Assembly (NCBI GenBank): GCA_048772705.1
Contig: JBLWGC010000043.1
Span: 186,001-250,000, forward strand
DNA length: 64,000 bases
Reading direction: 5' to 3'
From: Leidyana gryllorum EB-2025a
Taxonomy: Eukaryota > Apicomplexa
Shown here: positions 32,386-44,596 of the stretch, piece by piece
Position numbering within the stretch: position 1 is the stretch's first letter
Layout: each line of letters opens with the position of its first letter
Translations under genes and position numbers: made by a program
Notes under the pieces: model-generated
The model's database searches: none
The model's input: only the letters and a program-made list of their open reading frames with translations
Told to the model about the DNA's origin: nothing

Positions 32386-35300
32386 TTATAGCTCTAGTAG
32401 ATCATCCAATAAATCCATTCTGTTTCGCGCTGGAGAGGCGGCGGCGGCAATCGACTGTTGGACACCAGGTTTCGAAGAAGACGCGTCACCCATGAGGAGA
32501 ACATCATCTGAGATTCCAGCAGGATTGCTATCGGGCTCATCCGGGGCACCCGGCAAGAGATCGGCTCGCGATGGCCAGTGGACTTTCTCGTATATCGTAT
32601 TACCTGCCAGAGATTAGTCATTGTGGTAGTGATCCTACCTATCGGTCTCGTGTTGTCGTTCTTCATTGGCGGGCAGAAGCGGCCCCGTAAAACTTCACGG
32701 CCGCCACATTCAAAAACTTCAGGACTCAGCAGAGCCTTTCGTTCCCAGAGCAGTTGTTCGAAAACAGCGTTGAAACATCGGGATTCCATACTCTCGAGAA
32801 GACTGTATGCTCGTTGTCGCTGTGTCGGAAAGCGACCAGCGATGCGCCCCAGAGCTGTCAGAATGATGTCAGGTAACCGGGAGCTCTTGAGGCTTTCTTG
32901 AACCGCTTTGGGTAACAGCGCTTGCTCCAGACCTTTCACCGGGTGCAGAGCGGATCGAAGTGGAGCACTTTTGACGCATTCTCCCTTGACAGGTCCAAGT
33001 ACACCACTGAGGTTCTCATTCTGGGCCCCCTCCAGAGGAGAAATCTCGCAACCTTCTCGAACTGAGGTGTATCCCAGACTGTACACATTGATCACCCTCT
33101 CAATCAACTCCAGTGCCATAGCTGGAGACAGATTTTCGGTCCCAAAATCAATGTCTTCATCATCTGTCCGCTGGAGCGAAACGTTTTAAAAAGATCAGTT
33201 CAAATGACTTGGCTTACTTTCTTGGACGGGCCATTCAGATCACTGAGTACAAATCCCGCAGCCACGTCGTCGGCTGTGGGGCTGTGCCCTCCTGTGGACT
33301 CTGAGTCCAAATCCAGTAGGTCCCGGGGACCGTCTTCGGTCGTAGACTCAGTCTTGGCGAGGACTGGGAGGCCAGCGAGCTTTTCGACCGTTGCAGCCTC
33401 AGTGACTCCTATCAGATCTCCGAAAGCCCACACTGCAATCTCCACCACGGCCAGTTGATAAATGTTATCCTTCAAGGCAGCGGCAAGTTTCTGCAGTGCC
33501 ACTTGATGGAGCTCTGGCGTAGCCAACAGAGTGTTCATCATGCTCTGCTTTGTCTTAACACTGATGCAGTTGCCCGCCAAACAGCACAGTCGGATGAGTG
33601 AGTCGAGTTGCCACGATCTCGAAGGCGCATATCTTTCAGTAGCTTGCTCGATCTGTGAAACGAGATGAATCTCAAGGAGACCACTTCCAGGCTCACCATG
33701 TCAATTACTGTGTTCATGAGCGCTTTTCGAGCCTCTTCCTCTGCTTTGGTGCCCAATGTACTCGCAGGCGTGTCAGAAACGACGACATGGGTACCATCGG
33801 CAAACGCAATATCCTTTCCAGCGGGAGCTGGAGTCGTCTCATCAGTGGGCATCGGGTCCGCGATCACAAGTAAGAGATTGAGAAACTCCGTTATCATTTC
33901 GACCGCGTTCGATTCGTCAATCAGACCATAGGCCAGATGAACGGCTTTCTTTTGGAGACTGACATCGGTCTGTCGCATTGATGTCAAGACGGTAGTGCGA
34001 TACTGCTGTAGTATGTCCGGCTGAGAGGTTGCGAACTTGGCCAATAACGAGATGGCCAAGTATCTTAGAGTACTGTCCCGCCTTTCCATGAAAGTATCGA
34101 ACCAGGCCAACGCTCGATTCTGTAACGACTCAAAGGGGGTGGGTGTGGCATGGCCACTTCCTGCACAAACGTGATGATGATGATGACTTAGACACAGATA
34201 ATGGCTCACTGCTTTGTTTGCCAGTGGGAAGGGTCAGAGCACCAGCGCTGGCGCTTCGCCCCAGATGCGCCAAAGTCAGTGCAAGCTTACATCCTTCGTA
34301 CTCCACACTTTGACTCCACGGGTTCCGTGTGGCTCCTTCCTGGGCCACGAAGAGGTAATCGAAGATACCCAAAACCTCCGACACTGTGCCTCCGCTCAAC
34401 ATGAGGGTGGGCGCTCTCTTCGCACAGACAATGAAGAGAAAGCTCAACAGCTCTCTTACCTCCAACAAGAGTCTCAGCAGTCCTAGAATATGGATCTGCA
34501 GGAAAGGGTCACACACCCCCTCAAAATCATATTCGTTCGCCAGGGCTGCCTTAATTCCGGACCCCAAACGGGGCGAGGAGCCTCCGATCCCGTATGCTGA
34601 CGACTCTCGCGTACCAGAAGGTGAAGCCGACATTTGAGAATTGGCTATTCTGTGGCCGGGCAGAGAAGTAGACGCCGCCACCAACTCTTTGAGACGCCGA
34701 GTCCAGACGGGTACTCGACTGACTGCTCGCTGCAGTGCCTCGTCCGATCCGGCTTCCACAAGGCTCGTTTCCAGAGCCAAGCTCGCCAACACCACTCCGT
34801 GGACTCGGCTGTCTTCGAAATGAGAGGTTTCGAAGAGTTTGCTCGTATCAGGTTGGTGTCGAGCCATCCTAAAGCCAAATACATTACCATCGAATGTCTT
34901 ACTTGGCACAGAGCATCAGAGCGCGCTTAGAAACTCTACTGTTGCTGCTTTGCGAGTTGTCAACAATCTCTTTCCACAGCGTGGCCAACATCTCCGGGCT
35001 TGCCACATTGCCCAGAGCCCCGAGAGCGGCGCTAACGATGTACTGATTCTGGTGGAGGATTACAGACGGCGTTCGAAATACTTACATTGCTTGCCAAGTC
35101 GTTCTTGATAGTGTTTGTCGCCAGCATGAGTATGTCTGTCTCTGGATCCAAAAGAATGGGAAGGGCTATATACCCGATCCGCTTCTCCAGGAAGTGACTT
35201 GAGGCGATTAGTTTGAGACATTCCAATTGGGCAAATTGAACCGGATAGCTGTCATGATGAGGATATGTGATATAAACAGAGGAGAGGCTAACCCAAGCAT

Positions 35301-35465
35301 AGAGATGAAGATCAATTTGGCGATATTGCGATGCCTATATGGTGAGTTTTCATCCTTGAAGCCATTTCTGATTGCCGCAGACTCTTTCGCTACCAATGCA
35401 CTCTCTTCTGCCTCGTTCTTGCATCGCCGCACAGCCGAAATGAAATCTCGGAGCTTCTGAGACAT
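32386..35465 (-). CDS. AP-1 complex gamma-adaptin, lacking the ear domain
   Basis: Large subunit of the clathrin adaptor AP-1 (trans-Golgi/endosome sorting). Exon 1 (35293-35465) gives MSQKLRDFISAVRRCKNEAE and YRHRNIAKLIFISML. Exon 2 (35086-35248) gives QLECLKLIASSHF, then ATNTIKNDLASN. Further exons carry the armadillo-like trunk: YIVSAALGALGNVASPEML, YDFEGVCDPFLQIHILGLLR and QLAVVEIAVWAFGDLIG, all diagnostic for gamma-adaptin. Between the last of these and ALELIERVINVY lies an acidic insertion containing DLLDLDSE, a clathrin-box type motif. After the trunk the protein ends in a short hinge (DLLPGAPDEPDSNPAG and, after an unstructured stretch, LLDDLLEL). No gamma-ear domain is encoded: the next gene's stop is only 7 bp further. 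The intron after exon 1 uses a GTTAGC donor. Confidence 0.9.
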
Positions 35466-36825
35466 GGGAACCAATTTTTTCCACGAGATGAGCCTCCATC
35501 ATGACTATCTTGAAGCATGTTTCGAGTTGACTAGACAAACTATACTTGGGAAGCAAGATGATAAATACTGGATGCGTATTAAAGAGATGGGATTGTCTTC
35601 CAATCTGGTGCTGGACGCGCGGGCTCAGTCACTCTCGATGCTGGCGTGGATTGTTCAAGCAATGGCGCTCGCTAAAATGCCGTTGACATCTCGTCACCGA
35701 GCCGCAGTCGTCAGCTGCCTGGAAGCCTGCAACAACTGTCTTCCCAGTCCTGCTGTATTCCGACCGCACCCTACTGAGCCGCCAGATATGTTAGCAATGC
35801 TGGCAGCTGCGATCCTGATGAACGCGCACCCGGACATTCTGCACGCTTACAGTCGACTTGTCTACGAGCACGATAGTAGTGAACTGTTATCGAAAATGCA
35901 AGAGCACGTCAAGTCATCAATGCTTCCCCCAGCTGATTTGGATGGTTACTATGTCGTGCGAGAGGAAATCGACTTTTCGGGTCTGCGGAGAGAGAGCTTT
36001 TCCGCATGCCTCCAGCATTCTGCGTGGAAAGCCGACCTGAAAACCACCGAGGATGTTCAAAGGGTTTCGACAGCTCCTCAATCCACCGCGGCTTGCCATC
36101 GCTGCGTGACAAAGAATGCCGCTGGTGGACTTGAAGACTGCACCTATGATTTCATGTCCGAGGCAATAGATTTACGTATTATATATGCTGCCCTCGCCAC
36201 TTTGTTTCTCACAGACTATCCGCGGTCCCCGGCGTCACACGACCTGTGTCGGTTGGGGGAGTGGAGATACAAGGAATGGTGGAGACGACATTTCAGTCCC
36301 GACGACAGAAAGGCTATTTTGCGCACGGTTAGTGCATGTTGGAGTCCCTATCAAGGAGGATTTGGGATGGAGCCAGAATCTGAAGCCCATACGGGTTATA
36401 CATTTTGCGGAGTCGCCATAATCGGAGTGATGGAGGGTTGGAAAGAGGCCTCCGTCCAAGTGACCGGCCCAGGCCCTAGTTTGGAAAGCTGGTTGAGTAA
36501 TCGCTTTCTACCAGATGGTGGATGTAATGGAAGATCTGGTAAACGGGCTGACGTGTGCTACTCGTTTTGGGCACTGGCTAGCTGGGTTATAGCAGGACTC
36601 CCTGTGGAGCATCAGCGATTACTGCTGGTGGCCATGAAGTATAAAATTGCAGAAGAGTGCGTCAACCAAAGTGTGGGTGGGATCAGCAAAACGGCCGAAG
36701 CGCCACCTGACCCCTTCCATACCTACTTTGGTTTGGCAGCGATGGAGCTCCTTCACAACATCAGCGAACCAGAAGTGGACAGATTTGAGCCGTATTTCGG
36801 TGCATATCTCCCTCAAACAATGTAG
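35464..36825 (+). CDS. Protein geranylgeranyltransferase type I beta subunit
   Basis: Catalytic subunit of GGTase-I, which attaches geranylgeranyl to C-terminal CaaL proteins such as Rho GTPases. One exon of 453 residues. Prenyltransferase repeats are clear in the C-terminal half: YQGGFGMEPESEAHTGYTFC, DGGCNGRSGKRADVCYSFW with the zinc-binding Asp and Cys, and GGISKTAEAPPDPFHTYFGL with the zinc-binding His. The HTYFG form matches GGTase-I (HAYFG) better than farnesyl- or Rab-transferases. There is a divergent ~60-residue insertion (about residues 155-220). The start could be ATG 35464 or ATG 35488 (MSLHHDYLEACFELTR aligns with the usual N-terminus). ATG 35464 overlaps the start codon of the divergent AP-1 gamma gene. 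The last 13 coding bases overlap the convergent gene. Confidence 0.88.
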   Translation: MGTNFFHEMSLHHDYLEACFELTRQTILGKQDDKYWMRIKEMGLSSNLVLDARAQSLSMLAWIVQAMALAKMPLTSRHRAAVVSCLEACNNCLPSPAVFRPHPTEPPDMLAMLAAAILMNAHPDILHAYSRLVYEHDSSELLSKMQEHVKSSMLPPADLDGYYVVREEIDFSGLRRESFSACLQHSAWKADLKTTEDVQRVSTAPQSTAACHRCVTKNAAGGLEDCTYDFMSEAIDLRIIYAALATLFLTDYPRSPASHDLCRLGEWRYKEWWRRHFSPDDRKAILRTVSACWSPYQGGFGMEPESEAHTGYTFCGVAIIGVMEGWKEASVQVTGPGPSLESWLSNRFLPDGGCNGRSGKRADVCYSFWALASWVIAGLPVEHQRLLLVAMKYKIAEECVNQSVGGISKTAEAPPDPFHTYFGLAAMELLHNISEPEVDRFEPYFGAYLPQTM

Positions 36826-37814
36826 CGTTCATCAGGTGTCCACCAAGGTAGCAGAGTGCCCACAAACATGCCCAACGATTGATATACAACTCGAACCCAA
36901 CGCCTATCATTTGGCCGAGGGGGAGTTTCATCAACGGCTCCCGACGGACTCAGTGTTGCAGCTCCTGAATTCGCCGCCGCCCCATTCACCTCGGGTTGCG
37001 GCAGCCGTCGGGGGGGAACATGATTAGCATGGTCAGCAGGACGAGCTTGAGCCTGGGGAGCGTTTGCTCTTCGAGGATTGTCTGGTCGGAAGAACCTCAA
37101 TAGGGGCTCGAATACCCCCTGTATGTATAAAGCAAACGCTATTGCAAGCACAGATATTAGAGTCATATCCAAATCGAATATGAGGATGAAGAAGAGTAGC
37201 TTGATGAAGAAAGGCGCATGGAAGCGCTCCGCGAGATCCTCAGTTACCTAATTGAGCAGAAAGTGTAGACACCCACAACGGTGCCTCTATCCGACACTTA
37301 CCTCACTCTCGCCATCGTAGACAGACACACGAGTTCGAACGACATCAGCAAAGTGGACCGCACGGGGCTCGTTTGGTACTTTCCGTCCAGCTGACACTGG
37401 TCGTTTCACTCGTGTCGCGGCGCCTGAGATCAACGAGTTTGATATCGGCACAGGACGAGATCTGTTTGGCCTCAAGTCCTGCGTTTGCACCAGCAGTGGT
37501 TTTGAAGCATTGTTTGTACATATTATCAATGGATTGGTGCTGGTGTGATGGTATTTCAGAGCTCGTGGACTGCTCCCTAACCCTCGCACCGCCACTCGAG
37601 GCACTCTTGATTCAGTGCAGCCGAAACTTGTAGCAGCATTAAGGTAGTTTTGTACGTCTCGCCTGGGGGGAACCGAGGCTGGCCCGGACGGTAATCGCCC
37701 AGCTTCTGCCCAGACCCGGACTACCTTCAGCAGCCTTTCGTGTTGGCGTTGTTGCTCTCTTATAACGAGTCGCAACAACTCCACATCCGAAGACGAGGGG
37801 AAATTGGGTGTCAT
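36813..37814 (-). CDS. Membrane protein with N-terminal coil and C-terminal hydrophobic segments (HERP-like tail, tentative)
   Basis: Two exons, 37302-37814 and 36813-37247, give 315 residues in frame. The N-terminus is a charged helix (VELLRLVIREQQRQHERLLK), followed by an Arg/Pro/Ser-rich region. Exon 2 reads TEDLAERFHAPFFIKLLFFI and continues through a hydrophobic stretch (LISVLAIAFALYIQGVFEPL), a disordered Pro/Ala/Arg-rich linker, and a final hydrophobic segment LGMFVGTLLPWW ending DERYIV. The tail recalls fungal/plant ER membrane proteins of the HERP type, but no ubiquitin-like domain is seen, so I give no name. Its stop codon lies inside the GGTase-I beta coding end. Confidence 0.65.
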
Positions 37815-37970
37815 CTAGGTTAGAAAAATATAGGTATTGCTCAAAGTATTGCGTAGGTGAGCTGAGCTACTAAGAAATTAAAGAAGGCGACCTATCCCTC
37901 GCTTTTGTGGATAGGGGTGGAGCGCTATGGGGCTGGCCGAGAAGCCGCGACACGGGGTGAAAAAGCGATG

Positions 37971-40900
37971 CTAGTCTTCTTCTTCAATGAGGTCTAAGGC
38001 CAAACCGGCTCTGGGGGGTGGCTGGATGGAAGCTGACGATTGGGATCCTCCCATGAAGGAGTTCATACTTTTCCGACGCAGACTGAATCTGGTCTCCGAC
38101 TAAAGCAGCAGAGTGTAGAGAGGACAGGTAGCACACTCTATGGAGCTTACAGGAGCGTGGGCAAATCCAAGATGTCGTTGTCGTTGGTGGGTACGGGGCA
38201 CAACTACAGCCAGCTCCCCTCTCCGCCTTGGAGCCACCACCACGTCAAAGACTCCCTTCTTGATCCTTTCCCGGATGACGGTGTCTGGGGTGGGGCGGAA
38301 GAGCACCTGTTTGCACGTTGTCGTCACACTTCAAGAAATCTCTGAGAGGCTTACGGTGTATCGCCACCAAATGAATAGAATACTCATTGAGGCCGTCAGT
38401 GCTGCCATCATCAGCAGGTTATAATTGGCATTCTGGTGTAATATGCTCATGGAGCCTTCCAGTGGGCTCCAACTCATTGCACTCAATATGGCCCACAACA
38501 AATAGCATGATCCAATGCAAATGAGGAAACCGAGCGGGGTGAACCAGAAGATGGTGTGAGTGAAGGGAATGCTCGGAATGGTTGCGCACTGCGATTGGAT
38601 ATTATGTGTGTGTTTGCCTGAGAATGGGTGGATTCTCACCATAACTACTAGAGTGAATATGGTTTGGCCAAAGCTATTCCAATCGAAAGCCGTGCGTCCA
38701 GATTTGTCGTCCGTCGCCCCAACGCTCAACGTCGCCCAACTGAAAAGTGTCAAAATTGCTGCAACGATGATGCCGTAGAGGAACCAAGCAGTGAACCAGC
38801 GTGTGCCAAAGTATCGGGTGCCATCGGGACGCATCGCCATCGGATATAGACTTGCACATTGATACAAGATGCCATATGGCAAAGCTCGATCGAACACGGC
38901 AACTGCACAGATCGGCCACGGCGTCAGCAGCAAGTTGTAAGTCTGCTTCTGATAGGAGTCGAAGTTGTCAGCAGCAGAGAATCCCTGAAGTGGAAGTGAA
39001 AAGAGATGTCATTCGATAACACTGTCCAGAAACGTACTGAGAAGAGGCCAGCGAACCAACATGTCATTGCGAATATAATATTCTTGTAAAGTGTTTGGTA
39101 CATCATGATTGAATGTCGTCGGGTGATGTCGTGTCCGTGAGCGAAAAGAAGATTTCGTAGTATCTTGAACTCTCCAATTGCGATGTCAGCAGATCTAGCC
39201 GCTTGTGAACCTTCTTTTCCCAGAATGCCAATTCCGACGTTCGCGGTAAGGATCATCCCGACATCGTTCGCTCCATCTCCGATTCCGAGGGAGGTGAAAG
39301 AAGGCGCTGGAGTGCAACGGGCGCTCTGTCGCACAACTTCGGCTTTCTGCTTCGGGGTGACGCGACATGCAATAACCTGCAGATGGCCGAGCAATATCAA
39401 GATCTTCAAAAAATCCGATCCTTACCGTGGAACAGAGATGAGCCAATCCGAAAAAGTATCTCTTGGCTTCGTCAGTGCTCAATGCATGTTGCAGAGCGTC
39501 TCCTGTTACGGTAATTGCGACGTTGGTATAGTGTTCGACCCGTTCTGCATCACCGCTCCCATCGCCGTTCTTTTGTCGAGGGGATTGGCCTTGGGACACC
39601 ACCTGATTGATAGTCTCGATATTCTCCTCTCTCTTGCTCGGTGAGGTATTGCTGTTCAACGCTTGACCCCTTTTGGCGCTCGACTGCATCAATTTGACTG
39701 GATTCAGTTTGCTGGCAGCCGATCGTTTCTCCTCCTGATCGCCGAACTGCTGAATATATACATTGATCAGTTGTTCAATTTCTTGAGCGCTTAATTGTTT
39801 CGGCTGGTTGCGACCGTCGACCGGCGCAACTACCTTTGTGTGATGTGCATTCTGTTTGACCACGGAGACAAAGTCATTGAGATTCATAGTAGCGGTGTTA
39901 CTCGTACTACCCAATCGGCGTCGCGACCGTCCCTGCCCGGAGGCGCCTGGGCAACATGCTTTGACATTTGTCAGACACCCTCGGCAGCAGCCCGATCGCG
40001 GGGGGGCATCGTCTTCGGACGAGTCTGTGTGCGTACGCTGCATGGGACCCATGCCGTTCTCGAGCACAGTGACTGTGGCCGAGTTGGCCGAGGTACCCAT
40101 CAATTTCGCGGAGGATTGCATTTGAGCTTGCTGCAGTATAATCTGTTCAAATGATTCCTTCGCTAATTGCGCTCCCACAACGAAGGCCATGTACTCGTAC
40201 ATCTGCTTTTGGACCTCTTGCAACGTGCTGCCGTCGATGATTGCATTGTAAGTGGTATCGGTGAGAAGGTTGCAGCTGTGACCAATGCTTATCGCCGTCT
40301 CCACTTTGTCCCCGGTCAACACCCAAACGCGGATGCCCGCGTCTTTCAGGGCCTCAATTGTCTGGGGGACTTGATCTTGTAGCTTGTCATCAATACCAGT
40401 ACAGCCCACCAAGATCAACTCACATTCTATAGTAGAGTAGATTTCACCATACTTCTCCACATCATCGACACCACTCCCCCGTAAGACATCCAATTTCAAA
40501 CGGAATCGCTCGAATTCAGTCGAAGTCAGATGACGGACTCCGAGCACTAAAGTTCGCAACCCTTCCCGGGCAAAATCAGCCAGACAGTCTTCGCACTCTT
40601 TCCTCTCGGCCTCTTGGCCTCCCGCCAGTACTGGTAGCATACTGGAGTCGGCACCCTTACACAGTAGTTTGATGACACCATCCCGGTCTCTGATGATTAC
40701 GGACATCCTCTTCCGGAAGTTGTCAAAGTCCAACACCTCCAGTATCTCATATCTTAAGCACGCTAGCAGCTCCCCATTAGAGGACGATGGCACGCTCTCG
40801 CTTAGTTCACGCCGTTTCGATCTGATCCACGCGAGCTCAGACGGATTCAAGTACAGCTGCTCTGTTTGACGATCCAATATGGCTACCTCGAGCGAGTTCA

Positions 40901-43900
40901 GATCGGGCCGACGGAGAAACTCAACCCCCATGTGCTTTGCACCTGCCACCAGAGCCAGCTCGTCCGGTGAGCTTGCGTCGAACTGGGCGTCAGGAGTACG
41001 TTTCCACCGCACAACTCCCATCTTCACTTTCGCAGCCGGATCCGGAGCGGCAGCGGCATGCCACTCTTCGTATTGAATCACTCGGGATGGCTCCTCCACC
41101 GGCCATAGAGTGTCTCTCTGTAAGAACTCTGGGTGCGGATGCAGACGTCGAGGCCTCTGACTGGATGACTGGCCGCCCCCCACTGCAAGTGGTGGAGATG
41201 TACTCGGCACTCCCAGCCGTGCCTGGCGAAGCCTTAGCGGAGTCTGATGCATGGGAGGTGGAGGCGGCAGATGTAGCGAGGCTTTGGGTAGGTGCTGGTC
41301 GTATCGAGGGGCTTCACCATACGAGTCGTTGAGAGAAGGGCGGTTGGGCATTTTCAACCAGTACTGACCGTCTTCAGGCTCGTGTTTCGTCGGGGGCGGG
41401 GGATCTGCATACTTATGAGTCTCGTTCGATCGTAAGGTTAGCTGTGTCGAGTCCAGTGTCCCATGTCTCTGAGACCCCAGTCCTGAGCCACCGGTGGTGA
41501 CTGGTCGTTCTGCAATTGACACGGGATTGGAAGGGTAGGAGACAGGATATTGGGCCGCTGCGGTAAGGGGGGACGAAGAGGGAGCTGGTGAAGAATATTC
41601 GGGTTCCAAGCAAGCTTCATCTTTCAGGGTGACCCCGGACTCCGAAGCGTTGAGACGAGCCGACAGCAGTAAGTTTGTAGTGATTTCCCGAGCCCTCGTG
41701 TCGGCACTCATGCTCGACGTCGAAGGCATTCGTGGCATCGATGTGTTGTGATCCATCGATGACTGCATTTCGGCGGCATGGAACTGCCCTTCGTGCAAGG
41801 TATGAGCGGGTGGTTGGGATGTAGTAGAATCTTTGGGTACCATTTGTAGCGGTGGGGTTTCGTTGTATACTTCTTTCCTCCACGAATCACTCCTCACTGC
41901 CCGAGTTTCAGACGTCCGCGGGGGCTCTGCCTTGGGAGTAATTATAGTGGAGTCCCAGGGGCTGTCCTCTGCACCAGTCGGAGTGGTTGCTGCCACCAGA
42001 CCTTCTAGTCTGGTGCGCGGGTCGAAGCGTTGCTCTTTGGCGCCTGTGGTAGCGTCCCTTCCCAAGAGAGATGCTCGGGATGAGAACAGTCTACCCGGTG
42101 AAGATCTCACACTGCTGCACAGCTCAACGGAAGACGTTGGCGAGCCCGGCTCCCAGACCTTCTCCACCTTCACACTCGACTTGGGCAGCACTGAATGGCA
42201 CACGGACAGCACCAGGAGGAAGTCTTTGGCTTTTTGTCGCAAGACAGAGTCTTCACTTTCAGCCAATAGGTGCTCTTTGACCTTCTTTGCATCAAAGTCC
42301 ACATACCGATTACCCTCAGCTTGCGGGTCATCTGAGTCAACATCCGTCTCCGCGTCTTCTGCCACGGGTTTCAGTGGAGGTCGGGGTGGCCCACGAGGTT
42401 TATCTTCCACGGGATCATCGAATCCGAAGACTCGGTTGCCGACCGCGAAAGACCTTATGTGGTGGGCAATTGAGAGAGACGAGAGGATCCGTTCTTACTT
42501 TAGCTGCATGATGTTCTGTGTTAATGTTCCAGTTTTGTCCGAGAAGACATGGGTTATAACTCCCAAGTCCTCCATGATGCTCAGAGTCGATACATTCGGG
42601 AAGGTGTTGGTCACTTTACTATACGAATGGCGATCTGCCCCAATATAGAATCCGTGGAACCAACGGCAGACTTCGATTTGCACCAAGAGAGTGATGGGAA
42701 TGAAGTAGGACATCAAGAGTACCCATCTGCCAAACGACTGGAAGAGACATGTTGGTACGAAGGCACATACGACTCTGAGAGCTTACCACCGCGAATGCGA
42801 TCAGGAAGCCTTGAGCTCCTCCCTTGAGTTCTGAGGTATCCTCCGGTTGTAGGTACCACGCATATTGCTGGTTGTTCCGAACATCAATGGCATAGAGTAA
42901 ACCAGCGAGAATGCAGAAGAAGAGCTGCAGGATTGGGGGATAGCTATCGAGAGAAAGCTCTCACCTGCAGGACGAAGAGAGAGAAGGCATTGTAATTGTA
43001 CGACTTCATGAGGCCCGAATACTTGACTACTCGCGATCTTGTGTTTTGACATATCCTGCTGTAGTGACCCGGGTAAACCACCATTCCCGTGATCCAGGCT
43101 GTATTGGTAAGCTGAGCACCACGCCAGAGGAACTGTCCGAGACTGGCCATGTACTGTTCCTCGACTCCCTCTACGACTCCTCCCGGTGTCAATGATCTGG
43201 GGCGGATGATCGCGGTTGATCCCGCGGTATCTGGAGGAGGGGCAGTCTGAACCCCGGGGTTCACAGCTCCAGGAGATCCAAAGATAGAAGGTTTTCGGCT
43301 CAGACTTGACCTCAATGTCTCATTGACGCGAGTAAAGTCGTAATTAGGTGGATAGATCTTGAGGCCTCCATTGTAATTATACAACTTGGCACTGGGCGGC
43401 CCCTGTGTAATCTGCACTATATGCACAGAGATGGACAAGTATGAGGGAACGGAGGTAATACATACGCGTATGGGAAGCTAAGGCCTTTTCGTCGGCTACG
43501 AAGCGCGAGTGCAACTCAGGTATTGCGGTTTTGGTCTTCATATTGGTCTCGCCATCAAGTTGCACCGTTTCAACATAGCAGCAGCCAATGTCGTCCGAAC
43601 AGGTGAGCATGACCAGGTCAGCAGGAAATATCTCGTCAACTTGGACTTTGACAATGTCACCAGCTTTTAATGCGGCCCAAGTAGTGGTGGTCCATTCTCC
43701 TGAGTCATTTAGCAGCTGTGTCTTCCTATTGTTCTCTTCTCTATCGCTTTGGTGGCGTTTGATGTCCTCCCATCCATCTTTAACCATAGTCACGACGAAA
43801 ACGAATGCCAAAGGCATCAAGTAGGTCGGCACCCCTCCACTGTCGGCTGCACTAGAATCATCGGGAACGACCGGAGGTACTCACATATCTCGGGGATCAG

Positions 43901-44173
43901 CTGGAGAATAGACATGACTAAGAAATAGAAGTTAGCGGGCACCAGAACTTGCTGCCATAGGTTGAGGAAAATGAAGTTCCACCACGTATATTGACTGGTA
44001 GTGACACTATTGGTCCACGCAGGAACATTCCACGTCTTGTTGCCTAGACTGGCCGGGATACGAGCATTCTTGTCTTGCCCAGGGCCACTGCGAATGACCA
44101 GAACATTCTCGGGGCCACTGGTTGCTGCACCTGTTTCGGCATCCGGAGATGCATCGCTGTTCCAGCAGCCCAT
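37971..44173 (-). CDS. P4-ATPase (phospholipid flippase) with a large insertion after the phosphorylation domain start
   Basis: Multi-exon P4-ATPase, which moves aminophospholipids to the cytosolic leaflet. In order: QYTWWNFIFLNLWQQ (first membrane segment region), QLDGETNMKTK (DGET actuator loop), FSDKTGTLTQN (phosphorylated Asp), FDASSPDELALVAGA and RKRMSVIIRDRDG (nucleotide-binding domain), TGDKVETAISIGHSCNLL, IGDGANDVGM, KNIIFAMTCW, and the C-terminal membrane region (YNLLLTPWPICAVAVFDRAL, TAWFLYGIIVAAILTLFSW). The tail ends LALDLIEEED at 37971. About 390 residues of Pro/Ser/Thr-rich sequence (roughly 40985-42180) are inserted between SVCHSVLPKS and FDASSPDE. A second insertion of ~200 residues after TGDKVETA contains CCRGCLTNVKACC. 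Catalytic motifs are intact. The start is ATG 44173, 33 bp from the divergent gene. Confidence 0.93.
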
Positions 44174-44206
44174 CACACTTTTTCACTCATCAAATTTGCT
44201 GGTTAG

Positions 44207-44596
44207 ATGCTCTATTTTGTAGCCATTGATGGGGAAGGAGAGTCAACCTACAGACTCTGCGATGAGCCCTCCTCCCTGTTCCCTCAACTGTGCTCTCTCA
44301 TGCAAGAAACAGCTCACAACGTCCAAGAATATGCAGCGGCTCCCTACACCCATGTGATTGCCATCGTCGACGAGAGCGGACGGCTAATGTCATGCACTCT
44401 GATACATCAGGCTCCCAGCAGCGCGTCCGCCCCGCGAACACCGTGCTGGCAAAGAGTCTGGACAATCTATAAACAGGACCTGGAGTCGCCTGTGATCGAT
44501 CAGAATGGTGAGTTGACAGATTGTTGTATTCACACAAGTTGATTCCCAGCTGGCGTTCTTATGCGAGAAGTTGCGAGATTAACTATGACAAACTAG
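44207..44596 (+). CDS. Small unknown protein (115 residues)
   Basis: Exons 44207-44507 and 44550-44596 join in frame. The sequence (MLYFVAIDGEGESTYRLCDE, later YTHVIAIVDESGRLMSC) alternates strands and helices in a compact, longin- or roadblock-like way, but I cannot assign it. The second exon adds AGVLMREVARLTMTN. It starts 33 bp from the P4-ATPase start and ends inside the 3' coding end of the convergent Arc1/AIMP1-like gene (14-bp overlap). The sequence just before the ATG, TTTGCTGGTTAG, looks like a splice acceptor. Confidence 0.55.
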
